Assembly: GCA_018436785.1 (NCBI GenBank)
Contig: JAHDKR010000063.1
Coordinates: 1-43,501, forward strand
DNA length: 43,501 bases
Direction: 5' to 3'
From: Synergistaceae bacterium
Lineage (GTDB): Bacteria > Synergistota > Synergistia > Synergistales > Aminobacteriaceae
Shown: piece after piece, positions 16,713 through 24,683 of the stretch
How the letters are laid out: every line of letters starts with the position of its first letter
Numbering within the stretch: position 1 is the first letter of the stretch
Made by a program: the position numbers and the translations under genes
Notes under the pieces: generated by a model
What the model saw: only the letters and a program-made list of their open reading frames with translations
Told to the model about the DNA's origin: nothing
Databases searched by the model: none

Positions 16713-17636
16713 TCACTTTTCGACGATGTGCTTCTTCCCCCTGTACTTGTCCTGCATCACGCTCGGGGGGAGGTACTTCTCCTCCTTCGCGCGGACCTCG
16801 TCAAGGCGGACAAGCTCGCCGAACTCCTTGAACGTGAAGAGCTTGTCGAGATAGCCGTCGGAGACTCCCTCGGCGTGAATCCTCTTCATGACGTCGTACA
16901 TGCCTCGGGCCGCGGAGTAGAGCGTCGACAGCGCGGGTACGATCAGCTTGAAGCCCATGGCCTCGGCCTCCTTCACCGGAACGAGCGGCGTCTTGCCCCC
17001 CTCGATGAGGTTGAGCATCAGCGGAACCTTGACCTCCGCGACGACCCGCTCCATCTGCTCCCTGGTCTCCAAGGCCTCGACAAAGACCATGTCCACGCCG
17101 ACGTCCACCGCCGCTTTCGCTCTTTCAAGCGCATCTTCGAACCCCGTCACGTGGATGGCGTCAGTCCGGTACATCACGACGAAGTCGGGATCCAGCTCAT
17201 TTCTCGCGTCGAGCGCCGCCCGCAGCTTGCCCATCATCTCCTCTTTGGAGATGACCTGCTTCCCCTCCATATGCCCGCACCGCTTCGGCGACACCTGATC
17301 CTCCATGAAGAGGCCGGCCGCCCCCGCCCAGAGGTACTCCTGCACCGTCCGGTACGCGTTGACCGCGTTGCCGAACCCGTGGTCGGAGTCGCCCAAAACG
17401 GGAATCCGCACGGCTCTGGCGATCGAGCGAACCTGGGAGGACATCTCCGTCATGTCGAGCAGCCCGATGTCCGGCTGTCCGAGATGGACTGCCGACGTGC
17501 CGTATCCCGAGTGAAAGACCGCCTCGAAGCCGACCATCTCGCAGATGCGCGCGCTCAGCGCGTCGTACACCCCCGGAACGACAAGCGCTCCGGGACGCGC
17601 GATCAGTGCGCGAAGATGCGTTGTCATCTTCTTCAT
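16713..17636 (-). CDS. Isocitrate lyase/PEP mutase superfamily protein 1 (C-C lyase)
   Basis: A 307-residue TIM-barrel protein. It has the usual family layout: VPGVYDALSAR near residue 21, the metal-binding loop LGDSDHGFGN (81-90) and MEDQVSPKRCGH (111-122) with the Cys at 120 that isocitrate lyase, methylisocitrate lyase and dimethylmalate lyase use as acid. The metal loop is variant: the sister protein has DGDTGYGN, whereas here it is DSDHGFGN, so specificity probably differs. The C-terminal 30 residues extend beyond the sister gene. The start overlaps the previous stop by ATGA after a GGAGGAGG site. Substrate classes known for this family are 2-methylisocitrate, 2,3-dimethylmalate, oxaloacetate and phosphonopyruvate; I cannot choose among them. 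Confidence 0.85.
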   Translation of the reverse strand: MKKMTTHLRALIARPGALVVPGVYDALSARICEMVGFEAVFHSGYGTSAVHLGQPDIGLLDMTEMSSQVRSIARAVRIPVLGDSDHGFGNAVNAYRTVQEYLWAGAAGLFMEDQVSPKRCGHMEGKQVISKEEMMGKLRAALDARNELDPDFVVMYRTDAIHVTGFEDALERAKAAVDVGVDMVFVEALETREQMERVVAEVKVPLMLNLIEGGKTPLVPVKEAEAMGFKLIVPALSTLYSAARGMYDVMKRIHAEGVSDGYLDKLFTFKEFGELVRLDEVRAKEEKYLPPSVMQDKYRGKKHIVEK

Positions 17637-18532
17637 GCGTTCTCCTCCTCCGTCCGGCCATCGCGGCCCGTAGCGTACTTTTTCTCCATATCGCGAATAC
17701 CGTCCAGCCCCATCAGCGCGTTGAACTCCGCGAAGGGAATCATGTCCTTGATACAGTCCGCCGTGGTTCCCGCGCGCTTCAGCGTCTCAAGCACGGCGCC
17801 GACGGCCTTCGCCGCGGCGTAGAGCGGTCCGACGGGGAAGATGACGATGTCGTACCCGATCTCCTCCAGCTCGGAGGTCTTCAGAAAAGGAGTACGTCCG
17901 TGCTCCACCATGTTGGCGATCACCGGAACGCCGAAGCTCGACGTGATGCGCCGCATCTCCTCCACCGACTCCGGCGATTCGATGAAGAGGATATCGGCTC
18001 CCGCTTCCTCGTAGAGCGCTCCCCTCTCGATAGCCTCGTCGATGCCGTGCGTCGTCCGCGCGTCCGTCCGCGCCATGATGAGAAAGTCGTCGTCCCTTCT
18101 GGCGTCGCAGGCCGCCCTGATCTTGCCCGCCATCTCCGCCGCAGGGATCACTTCGCGTCCCAGCATGTGCCCGCACTTCTTCGGAGCGACCTGGTCCTCC
18201 AGCTGAATGCAGGCAGCCCCGGCCTTCTCGTACTCGCGGACAGCCCTCGCTACGTTGACCGCGTTGCCGTACCCCGTGTCGCCGTCGGCGATGACTGGAA
18301 CGGAAACCGTCTCCGCGATCGCCGACACTCTTGAAGCCATCTCCGTCAGCGTGAGCAGTCCGGTATCGGGCTTGCCCAGCACGCTTGCGGAAAGGCCGTA
18401 CCCCGTCACGTAGACGGCCTCGAACCCGGCGGACTCGACGAGCCGGGCGGAAAGACCGTCGTAAGCTCCCGGCGCGACGAGAATCTCCCGCCGCGCCAGG
18501 AGCTTGCGTAGCTGCGCTCCTCTTTTTTCCAT
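17633..18532 (-). CDS. Isocitrate lyase/PEP mutase superfamily protein 2 (C-C lyase)
   Basis: A 299-residue paralogue of the next gene, with canonical features: APGAYDGLSARL, the metal loop ADGDTGYGN (82-90) and LEDQVAPKKCGH with Cys120. The full KKCGH signature argues for a lyase on a malate- or isocitrate-like acid rather than a phosphonopyruvate mutase, which lacks it. The start is placed at ATG 18532 because GGACGG is six bases upstream; ATG 18538 is two codons earlier but too close to that site. It begins 13 bases after the dctM stop and overlaps the next lyase by four bases, so transporter and both lyases form one operon. Confidence 0.87.
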   Translation of the reverse strand: MEKRGAQLRKLLARREILVAPGAYDGLSARLVESAGFEAVYVTGYGLSASVLGKPDTGLLTLTEMASRVSAIAETVSVPVIADGDTGYGNAVNVARAVREYEKAGAACIQLEDQVAPKKCGHMLGREVIPAAEMAGKIRAACDARRDDDFLIMARTDARTTHGIDEAIERGALYEEAGADILFIESPESVEEMRRITSSFGVPVIANMVEHGRTPFLKTSELEEIGYDIVIFPVGPLYAAAKAVGAVLETLKRAGTTADCIKDMIPFAEFNALMGLDGIRDMEKKYATGRDGRTEEENA

Positions 18533-18545
18533 GATCATCCGTCCG

Positions 18546-19826
18546 TTACTGCATGATCGACGGCAGCCACGTGCTCATCGCCGGGAAGGCGATGACTCCG
18601 ATCAGGAAGAGCGCCATGATGACGATGAACGGGGTGACGCCCTGGATGACCTCTCCCATCCGTATATCCGACCTCAGTCCGTTGATGACATAGAGGTTCA
18701 TACCCACTGGAGGCGTGATCAGCGCCAATGTCATGTTCACCGTGACCACGATACCGTACCAGATCGGGTCGATACCGAGCGCGTGGAGTATCGGGGTCAC
18801 CAATGGCATGGTAAGCAGGATGATGGAGACCGTCTCCAGTATGCAGCCGAGGATCATCATCAGCACGTTCATCGCGATGATGAACATCAGCACGGAGAAG
18901 TTGTTGCTGATGACGAGTTCGGTGAGGATCTGCGGAATCCGCAGCAGCGTCATCACGCGTCCGAAGAGAATGGCGCCGGCGATGATGATCGCCACCATGC
19001 ACGACGTAGTGACGGAGCGGAGGCAGATCGCCGGGATGTCGCGGAAACTCAGCGTCCTGTAGACGAAGAGCGTGATGAAAAGGCTGTAGACAAGCCCCAC
19101 GGCTGCGGCCTCGGTTGGAGTGAATGCGCCGGAATAAATACCTCCGATAATGAGGAAGGGGAGGAAGATACCCCAGATGTTCTTCCGTGTAACCCTGAGG
19201 CGCTCGCTCCAGGAGGTTCGCTCCATGGGGGTAAAACCGCCCCGCTTGCTCTTGTAGACTGCGTACACGATAAAGAGCGCCGTCAGGACGAGACCGGGGA
19301 CAACCCCCGCGATGAAGAGCTTTCCGACGGACTCCTCGGTAATCGCGCCGTAGAGGATAAGGGGAATGCTCGGCGGAATGAGGATGCCGAGCGTGCCGCC
19401 CGCGGCCAGCAGACCGAGAGTGAATCGCTTGTCGTATCCGCGCTCCGTCATCGCCGGGTAGGCCACCATCCCGATCGTCGCCGCGGTTGCCGCGCCGGAG
19501 CCGGTGATGGCGGCGAAGAAAGCGCACGCAAGAATCGTCGCGATGGCAAGCCCGCCGGGAAGGTGCCGCACCCACGCATTCATGACATCGAAAAGGTCGT
19601 CGCCGATCCGTCCGTCGAGCAGTATCTGGCTCATCAGCACGAAGAGCGGAATGGCAAGCAGCACAAAGCCTTCGAGCGATGTGAATATGGTCGCGCCCAC
19701 GACCTTCATGGGAAGCTCGAAAAGCCAGATCAGCACAAGCGACGTTCCACCGAGAGAAAAGGCCACCGGAAGTCCCATGAAGAGAATTCCGATGAGCAGC
19801 ACGACGACGAAGGAAAAGCTCAGCAT
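18546..19826 (-). CDS. dctM: TRAP transporter large permease, DctM type
   Basis: A 426-residue inner-membrane protein with about twelve hydrophobic segments. Family patterns are the N-terminal LLIGILFMGLPVAFSLG, ITGSGAATAATIGMVAYPAM, GTLGILIPPSIPLILYG and the C-terminal TPPVGMNLYVINGL. It is the sodium-driven transport subunit of a TRAP system. The ATG at 19826 follows a GGAGAGGAG site and overlaps the dctQ stop by seven bases; the frame is open further upstream, but that part is the DctQ coding region in another frame. Confidence 0.93.
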   Translation of the reverse strand: MLSFSFVVVLLIGILFMGLPVAFSLGGTSLVLIWLFELPMKVVGATIFTSLEGFVLLAIPLFVLMSQILLDGRIGDDLFDVMNAWVRHLPGGLAIATILACAFFAAITGSGAATAATIGMVAYPAMTERGYDKRFTLGLLAAGGTLGILIPPSIPLILYGAITEESVGKLFIAGVVPGLVLTALFIVYAVYKSKRGGFTPMERTSWSERLRVTRKNIWGIFLPFLIIGGIYSGAFTPTEAAAVGLVYSLFITLFVYRTLSFRDIPAICLRSVTTSCMVAIIIAGAILFGRVMTLLRIPQILTELVISNNFSVLMFIIAMNVLMMILGCILETVSIILLTMPLVTPILHALGIDPIWYGIVVTVNMTLALITPPVGMNLYVINGLRSDIRMGEVIQGVTPFIVIMALFLIGVIAFPAMSTWLPSIMQ

Positions 19827-20344
19827 GTTTTTTTCTCCTCTCCGGCGGCGCCCTTGCCGAATACTTCCGCGTAGCGGTCGGCGATAATGATCGCAAACTG
19901 GAATGTCAACAGAGCGAAACCGAGCAGCAGCGCCATCTGCGGAATCCACATCGGCACCCGCAGCGGCGTCGCCGATACTTTTTCATACCCTATGGACGCG
20001 GCGATCATCTCGTACGCCTGCCACGTGACCACCGCGCAGAAGAACATTCCGGCGAAGCTGGTGATCATTTCGAGGATCTTCTGCGTCCGTATCGAGAGGT
20101 GCTCGATAACGAGGTCAATGCGCACGTGCTTCCCCTTCTGGAGCGTGTAGGCTCCTCCGGCGAGCATCGTCCACATGAAGATGTACACAGCGGTCTCCTG
20201 GGCCCAGATGGTGGGCGCCTTGAAGAAATAGCGCATAACAACCTCGTAAAACAGAATCAGCCCCATAAGAAGAATCCCAAGGCCGCTGACGTAGCCCAGG
20301 ATCAGGTTTCCTTTCTCCACCGCACTGCGAATATGTCGAATCAT
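19820..20344 (-). CDS. dctQ: TRAP transporter small permease, DctQ type
   Basis: A 174-residue protein with four transmembrane helices. The family pattern FYEVVMRYFF...APTIWAQETAVYIFMW...GGAYTLQKGKHVRIDL is clear. It holds the large permease and contacts the binding protein. The ATG at 20344 has AAAGGGG nine bases upstream. It is separated from dctP by about 105 bases that contain a perfect hairpin. Confidence 0.92.
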   Translation of the reverse strand: MIRHIRSAVEKGNLILGYVSGLGILLMGLILFYEVVMRYFFKAPTIWAQETAVYIFMWTMLAGGAYTLQKGKHVRIDLVIEHLSIRTQKILEMITSFAGMFFCAVVTWQAYEMIAASIGYEKVSATPLRVPMWIPQMALLLGFALLTFQFAIIIADRYAEVFGKGAAGEEKKTC

Positions 20345-20376
20345 CTACGCATGCCCCTTTATTCATAATTTATAGT

Positions 20377-20411
20377 AAAGAGCGGGAAAGAGAGTCCCTT
20401 TCCCGCTCTTT
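20377..20411 (-). promoter_or_regulatory. Intercistronic stem-loop between dctP and dctQ
   Basis: A 14-base perfect inverted repeat (20377-20390 with 20398-20411) has a seven-base loop. No T-run follows on the minus strand, so it is more likely a message-end stabiliser or a partial terminator than a full stop. Such a structure would allow more binding protein than permease, as is common in binding-protein-dependent operons. Confidence 0.6.
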
Positions 20412-20449
20412 CGAGACAACTCCCGTGAGGACTCTTTCTCCCGAAAAAC

Positions 20450-21442
20450 CTAGTCGATCGCCATAACCATGTCGATCAGGGTTTTGCCTATCTCTCCCGT
20501 TTTTTCGGCGAAGGCCTTGCGCACAGGATCCGTGGCCTCGATGAAGAGCGGCCTCTCCTCGGCGCTCAGTACGTGGATCTCCACTCCGGCGTCGCGGATC
20601 ACTTTTTCGGCTTCGTTCTCGGACGCCTCGATGGCCTGGCGAATCCACGCCTCGGCGTCAAGACCGGCCTTCAGGATCACATCCTTCTCGGCCTGGGAGA
20701 GTTTCTCCCACCAGCCGAGGTTCGCCTGCACCACGAACTGCGCCGTAGTGTAGTTCGCCATCGTCATGTACTTCTGCACTTCGTGGATTTTGCGGGAGAC
20801 GGCGGCCGGCATACCGGTCGTTGCGCCTTCTACGGTGCCTCTCTGCAGCGCCATATACATCTCGGACGAACTCATGACGGTGGGCGCGGCGCCCAGCGCG
20901 CGCAGCGTTTCCGCGTCGCCGCTGCTGAAGGTTCTCATTGTAAGGCCCTTGAAGTCCTCGGGGGACTTCAGGGGACGCTTATTGTTGAAGAACTGAATGT
21001 ACCCGTAGTCAACCCAGAAGAGGTTTTTGACGCCCTTCTTCTGGAACTCGCCGTCAAGGAGCTTGTCCGCGCCAGAGTTAAGGAATTTCTTGGGGGACTC
21101 GAAATCCTTGAAGACGAAGGGCATCTCGAAGATGTCCGCCGCGGGGATCATGCCGGACCACTTGTTGACCGGCACCAAACCCGCTTCAACGAGACCGTCC
21201 TGAAGCGCCTCCACTATTTCCGTATCCTTGAAGAGCTGGGCCGAGTCGAAGATCCGGACCGTAACGTCTCCTCCGGAATACTCCGCCACCTTTTCGGAAA
21301 AAACGACGAGCCCCTTCGAGATATGATGCGAGGGGGGGAGCTGGTTGGAAAGCTTGATCTCCACCTTGGCGAACGCGGCGGTGCAGAGCAGAGAGAGCGC
21401 GAGAACCAGAAATGCCGTTGTTGCAAATGACTTTTTGAACAT
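20450..21442 (-). CDS. dctP: TRAP transporter periplasmic substrate-binding protein, DctP type
   Basis: A 330-residue secreted protein. Residues 1-25 form a signal peptide (MFKKSF then a hydrophobic core ending AAFA). The mature part has the DctP pattern KLSNQLPPSHHISKGLVVFSEKVAEYSGGDVTVRIFDSAQLFKD and later GLTMRTFSSGDAETLRALGAAPTVMSSSEMYMALQRGTVEGAT, where the Arg after MRT-type motifs usually binds a carboxylate of the ligand. The ligand is therefore probably an organic acid. The ATG at 21442 follows AAAGGAGG. It is the first gene of the operon dctP-dctQ-dctM-lyase-lyase. Confidence 0.93.
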   Translation of the reverse strand: MFKKSFATTAFLVLALSLLCTAAFAKVEIKLSNQLPPSHHISKGLVVFSEKVAEYSGGDVTVRIFDSAQLFKDTEIVEALQDGLVEAGLVPVNKWSGMIPAADIFEMPFVFKDFESPKKFLNSGADKLLDGEFQKKGVKNLFWVDYGYIQFFNNKRPLKSPEDFKGLTMRTFSSGDAETLRALGAAPTVMSSSEMYMALQRGTVEGATTGMPAAVSRKIHEVQKYMTMANYTTAQFVVQANLGWWEKLSQAEKDVILKAGLDAEAWIRQAIEASENEAEKVIRDAGVEIHVLSAEERPLFIEATDPVRKAFAEKTGEIGKTLIDMVMAID

Positions 21443-21523
21443 ACTTTGATTTCCTCCTTTACCGAAATGTGTTGAAACTTTCCTGAACAAATAACGTGCC
21501 CCGTGTTGATACGCGGATTACTC

Positions 21524-21553
21524 TTGTTACCATACGCATCGGCGCTCTGTCAA
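21524..21553 (-). promoter_or_regulatory. Candidate promoter of the TRAP-lyase operon
   Basis: On the minus strand TTGACA (21553-21548) is followed after 18 bases by TAACAA (21529-21524). The -35 is perfect and the -10 weak. It would give a leader of about 75 bases before dctP. Confidence 0.4.
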
Positions 21554-21696
21554 GATAAATCGCTCCGGAGCGGTATTTTCAAATTACTCCCCCACCTTCA
21601 ATTCCACCCTTTGAAATAAAAGAACTCGGCGCGGCATATTTCTCTTTCGACATCAACGGATGGCATATCCTCCAGCGCTGCGCTGTTTTTCACTCT

Positions 21697-21724
21697 TTGA
21701 CAAAGGTAGAAAGTCCGTTACAAT
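21697..21724 (+). promoter_or_regulatory. Promoter of the UPF0182 gene, possibly giving a leaderless mRNA
   Basis: TTGACA (21697-21702) and TACAAT (21719-21724) with a 16-base spacer make a near-consensus promoter. Transcription would start around 21730-21732, at or next to the probable start codons. Confidence 0.6.
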
Positions 21725-21731
21725 GTTTTGT

Positions 21732-24554
21732 ATGATGAGTAAAAACGACTGGTTTCCCGACAACGAGTGGTTCCCGGGCGACGATTCATCGTCTCCCAAG
21801 CGTCCGGTCTTCCGGCTTCCGAAGGTGAACAAAGGTCTCCTGCTGCTTGGAGGCGCCGTTCTCCTTGTAATGGTGCTGTTCCCCGCCCTGGCGGAATTTT
21901 ATACCGACTGGCTGTGGTACGACACCGAAGGGTACGGGTCCGTCTTTCTGACCCGCATCCTCGCCAGGCTTCCCCTGTTCGCTGCGGGCTTCCTCCTCTT
22001 CGCCTCGGCCATCTGGGTCAACCTGGCCTTCGTCCGGCGGAATCTGCTGGCTCTCCATCCCGAATTCACACCGCTTCTCGCGTCGAAAGCGGCCGGGTGG
22101 GCCATCGGAGCCGTCGCGCTCTTCCTGGGCTTTTCCAACGGCGTCGCCGCCTCCACGGAGTGGGCGATGGTGCTGCGCTTCTTCAACGCAACGCCTTTCG
22201 GCACGGCGGATCCCATCTTCGGCAACGACACGGGCTTTTACGTCTTCGCCCTGCCCTTCTGGACGTTTCTTCACACGCGGCTGCTGAATATCCTCTTCCT
22301 CTGCGTAGTCACCGCTGCGGCCGCCTACGGCGCGATCATCCTGCCGCGAAACCGCGACTTCTCGATGATAACCATCCCGCAGAGCGTGCGGACGCACCTG
22401 ACGCTGCTCGCATCCGCCGGAGCGTTTCTCTGGGGTATAGGCTACCTGCTCGACCGCTACGGCATTCTTTTCTCCCCGCGCGGCGTCACCTTCGGCGCGG
22501 GGTACACGGATGTCCACGCGGAGCTCTTCGCGCTGAACGTCCTCGCGGTCATCTCCATCCTCATCGCCGCAGCGCTGCTTGTAAGCCTCTTCCGCAAGAT
22601 GTGGAAGCTCTCGCTCGGCATGGTGGGACTGCTCGTCGTCTCCAGCGTCCTCCTGAGAGGCGTCTACCCGGCGATCGTCCAGAAGTACTTCGTCGAGCCG
22701 AACGAATTCGAGCGTGAACGGCGCTTCATCGATTACAACATCGCCGCGACGCTCCACGCGTACAACCTGCACAATGTGGAGCTCAAGACGATCACGCCCG
22801 ACGACGCCATCACGTGGCGCGACATCGAGGAGAACAGGGACACCACCGACAATATCCGTTTGTGGGATCACGGCCCGCTGCTGCGGAGCTACAAGCAGCT
22901 CCAGGAGATCCGCACCTACTATGACTTCGCGAATGTGGATATCGACCGCTACAAGTTTCCCTCCGTATCGGGAACGGGCTCGAGCGAATTCCGGCAGGTG
23001 ATGCTCGCGGCGCGGGAGCTGGACATCCGCGGCCTGCAGAACCCGACGTGGATCAACACACGCCTCGAATTCACCCACGGCTACGGCATCGTGATGAATC
23101 CGGTGAACGAGGTCGCCGGGAGCGGCCTTCCCCGTCTCTGGGTACGCGATATTCCTCCCAGAAGCGAGGTCGAGCTTCCCATCACACGCCCGCAGATCTA
23201 CTACGGCGAAAAGCCCAGCTCCTACATCTTCGTCCGGACGACCGTGCAGGAGTTCGACTACCCGATGGGCGACTCCAACGTCCGCACGGTGTACGAGGGG
23301 AAGGGCGGCGTGCCGATGGGTTCCTTCTTCCGCCGCATTCTCTTCGCGCTGAAGTTCGCCGATATGAAGATCCTTCTCTCCGACGTCTTCACCGAGGAGA
23401 GCCGCGTGAAGTTCCACCAGAATATCCAGGAACGCCTCATGCGCGTCGCGCCGTTCCTCTACTTCGACAGGGATCCGTACCTTATAGTCTCGGAAGGACG
23501 CCTCGTCTGGATGCAGGACGCCTATACTGCCGCGGACAGCTACCCCTACGCGCAGCCGGTCTCGCTCGGACGGGGACAGAACATCAACTACATACGCAAC
23601 AGCGTGAAGGCCACAGTCGACGCCTACGACGGCACGATGCGCTTCTACGCCGCAGACCCCGACGACCCGGTGCTGAAGGCGTGGAGCGGCATCTTCCCGG
23701 AGATATTCAAACCGTACTCGGAAATGCCGAAGGGGCTGAAAGCGCACCTGCGCTACCCGCAGGACCTCTTCAACATCCAGAGCGAGATCTACCGCACGTA
23801 CCACATGACGGACGCGAACACTTTCTACAACAAAGAGGACGTGTGGGACAGGCCCGGAAGCGCCGATTCAAGCGGGTCGGCAGCTGATGCATACTACGTG
23901 AACATGCGGCTCGCAGGAGAGAAACATGCGGAGTTCGCCCTCATTTCTCCGTTCATGCCGGTGAGCAGGAACAACATGATCGCGTGGATGGCGGGCCGAT
24001 CGGACGGGGACAACTACGGCCAGTTACTTGTCTACCAGTTCCCGAAGCAGAAGCTCATCTACGGCCCCGCGCAGGTAGAAGCGCTCACGAACCAGAATTC
24101 GGAGATCTCCGCACAGCTCTCCCTCTGGAGCCAACGAGGCTCGTCCGTCGTCAGGGGCAACATGACGGTGGTACCTGTGGGGAACGGACTTCTCTACGTC
24201 CAGCCGCTCTACCTCAGGGCCGAGAACAGCGAACTTCCCGAGCTACGGCGCGTGATCACATCGACAGGAGGCCGGGTGGTCTGGGGAGAAACGCTCGAGG
24301 AATCGCTCGTTCGCCTGCTCTCTCCCACGGCGTCGGAACTGGAAACATCCTCCCTTGTTCCGGCTGAAACAACGGAGCGGACGGAGTTCTCAGGATCGGA
24401 AGCGCTCGCCGAACTTGCAGCCGAAGCGATGACGCACTGGGACGCCTCTCAGGAAGCATTGCGGAAAGGCGACTGGGAGGGGTACGGCAGGGGGATGAGC
24501 GGACTAGAAAACGTACTCCGTGAGATGATGGACCGGAAAGACCGGGAGCAGTAG
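21732..24554 (+). CDS. UPF0182 family membrane protein
   Basis: About 940 residues. The N-terminal third has about seven transmembrane helices. The remainder is a large, mostly polar, presumably extracytoplasmic region with family patterns such as ERERRFIDYNIAATLHAYNL, TWRDIEENRDTTDNIRLWD and FTHGYGIVMNPVNEV. The C-terminus ends in an acidic linker and a short helical domain (about 880-940). UPF0182 proteins occur in actinobacteria, cyanobacteria and some anaerobes; no biochemical function is established to my knowledge. Starts are ambiguous: ATGs at 21660, 21723, 21732 and 21735 are in frame and none has a good Shine-Dalgarno site. I chose 21732 because the near-consensus promoter predicts a transcript beginning there. 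The gene appears monocistronic. Confidence 0.85.
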   Translation: MMSKNDWFPDNEWFPGDDSSSPKRPVFRLPKVNKGLLLLGGAVLLVMVLFPALAEFYTDWLWYDTEGYGSVFLTRILARLPLFAAGFLLFASAIWVNLAFVRRNLLALHPEFTPLLASKAAGWAIGAVALFLGFSNGVAASTEWAMVLRFFNATPFGTADPIFGNDTGFYVFALPFWTFLHTRLLNILFLCVVTAAAAYGAIILPRNRDFSMITIPQSVRTHLTLLASAGAFLWGIGYLLDRYGILFSPRGVTFGAGYTDVHAELFALNVLAVISILIAAALLVSLFRKMWKLSLGMVGLLVVSSVLLRGVYPAIVQKYFVEPNEFERERRFIDYNIAATLHAYNLHNVELKTITPDDAITWRDIEENRDTTDNIRLWDHGPLLRSYKQLQEIRTYYDFANVDIDRYKFPSVSGTGSSEFRQVMLAARELDIRGLQNPTWINTRLEFTHGYGIVMNPVNEVAGSGLPRLWVRDIPPRSEVELPITRPQIYYGEKPSSYIFVRTTVQEFDYPMGDSNVRTVYEGKGGVPMGSFFRRILFALKFADMKILLSDVFTEESRVKFHQNIQERLMRVAPFLYFDRDPYLIVSEGRLVWMQDAYTAADSYPYAQPVSLGRGQNINYIRNSVKATVDAYDGTMRFYAADPDDPVLKAWSGIFPEIFKPYSEMPKGLKAHLRYPQDLFNIQSEIYRTYHMTDANTFYNKEDVWDRPGSADSSGSAADAYYVNMRLAGEKHAEFALISPFMPVSRNNMIAWMAGRSDGDNYGQLLVYQFPKQKLIYGPAQVEALTNQNSEISAQLSLWSQRGSSVVRGNMTVVPVGNGLLYVQPLYLRAENSELPELRRVITSTGGRVVWGETLEESLVRLLSPTASELETSSLVPAETTERTEFSGSEALAELAAEAMTHWDASQEALRKGDWEGYGRGMSGLENVLREMMDRKDREQ

Positions 24555-24607
24555 CTCAGCTGGCGCCGTATTGTAAAGAAAATACACGCATTCAGACTCT
24601 TGAGAGT

Positions 24608-24616
24608 GCTATAATA
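24608..24616 (+). promoter_or_regulatory. Extended -10 promoter of the transglycosylase gene
   Basis: TG-C-TATAAT is a perfect extended -10 element. A -35 is not obvious, which is acceptable for extended -10 promoters. Transcription would begin near 24623, inside the following hairpin, about 60 bases before the start codon. Confidence 0.45.
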
Positions 24617-24663
24617 ATGCGACCTTCCATCGGCCCTTCCTTTGGAAGGTCGCATTTCTTTGA
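24617..24663 (+). terminator. Hairpin, probable terminator of the UPF0182 gene
   Basis: A 13-base perfect inverted repeat (24617-24629 with 24645-24657) has a 15-base loop and is followed by TTTCTTTG. It could end the upstream transcript. Because it overlaps the predicted start of the next transcript, part of it may also sit at the 5' end of that message. Confidence 0.6.
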
Positions 24664-24683
24664 ATAAGAGGGAGGGGAACGAA

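Noticed and set aside
15650..16831. Long plus-strand open frame across the aldolase gene
   Set aside because: It lies opposite a well-recognised HpcH/HpaI aldolase gene with a ribosome site and family motifs; its own translation has no recognisable domain and reflects GC-rich codon bias.
24544..24575. The sequence GGGAGCAGTAGCTCAGCTGG at the end of the UPF0182 gene looks like the 5' part of a tRNA
   Set aside because: No matching D-arm, anticodon arm, T-loop (GTTCGA-type) or acceptor complement follows. The first part is in frame with the last codons of the UPF0182 protein, so this is chance or at most a fragment.
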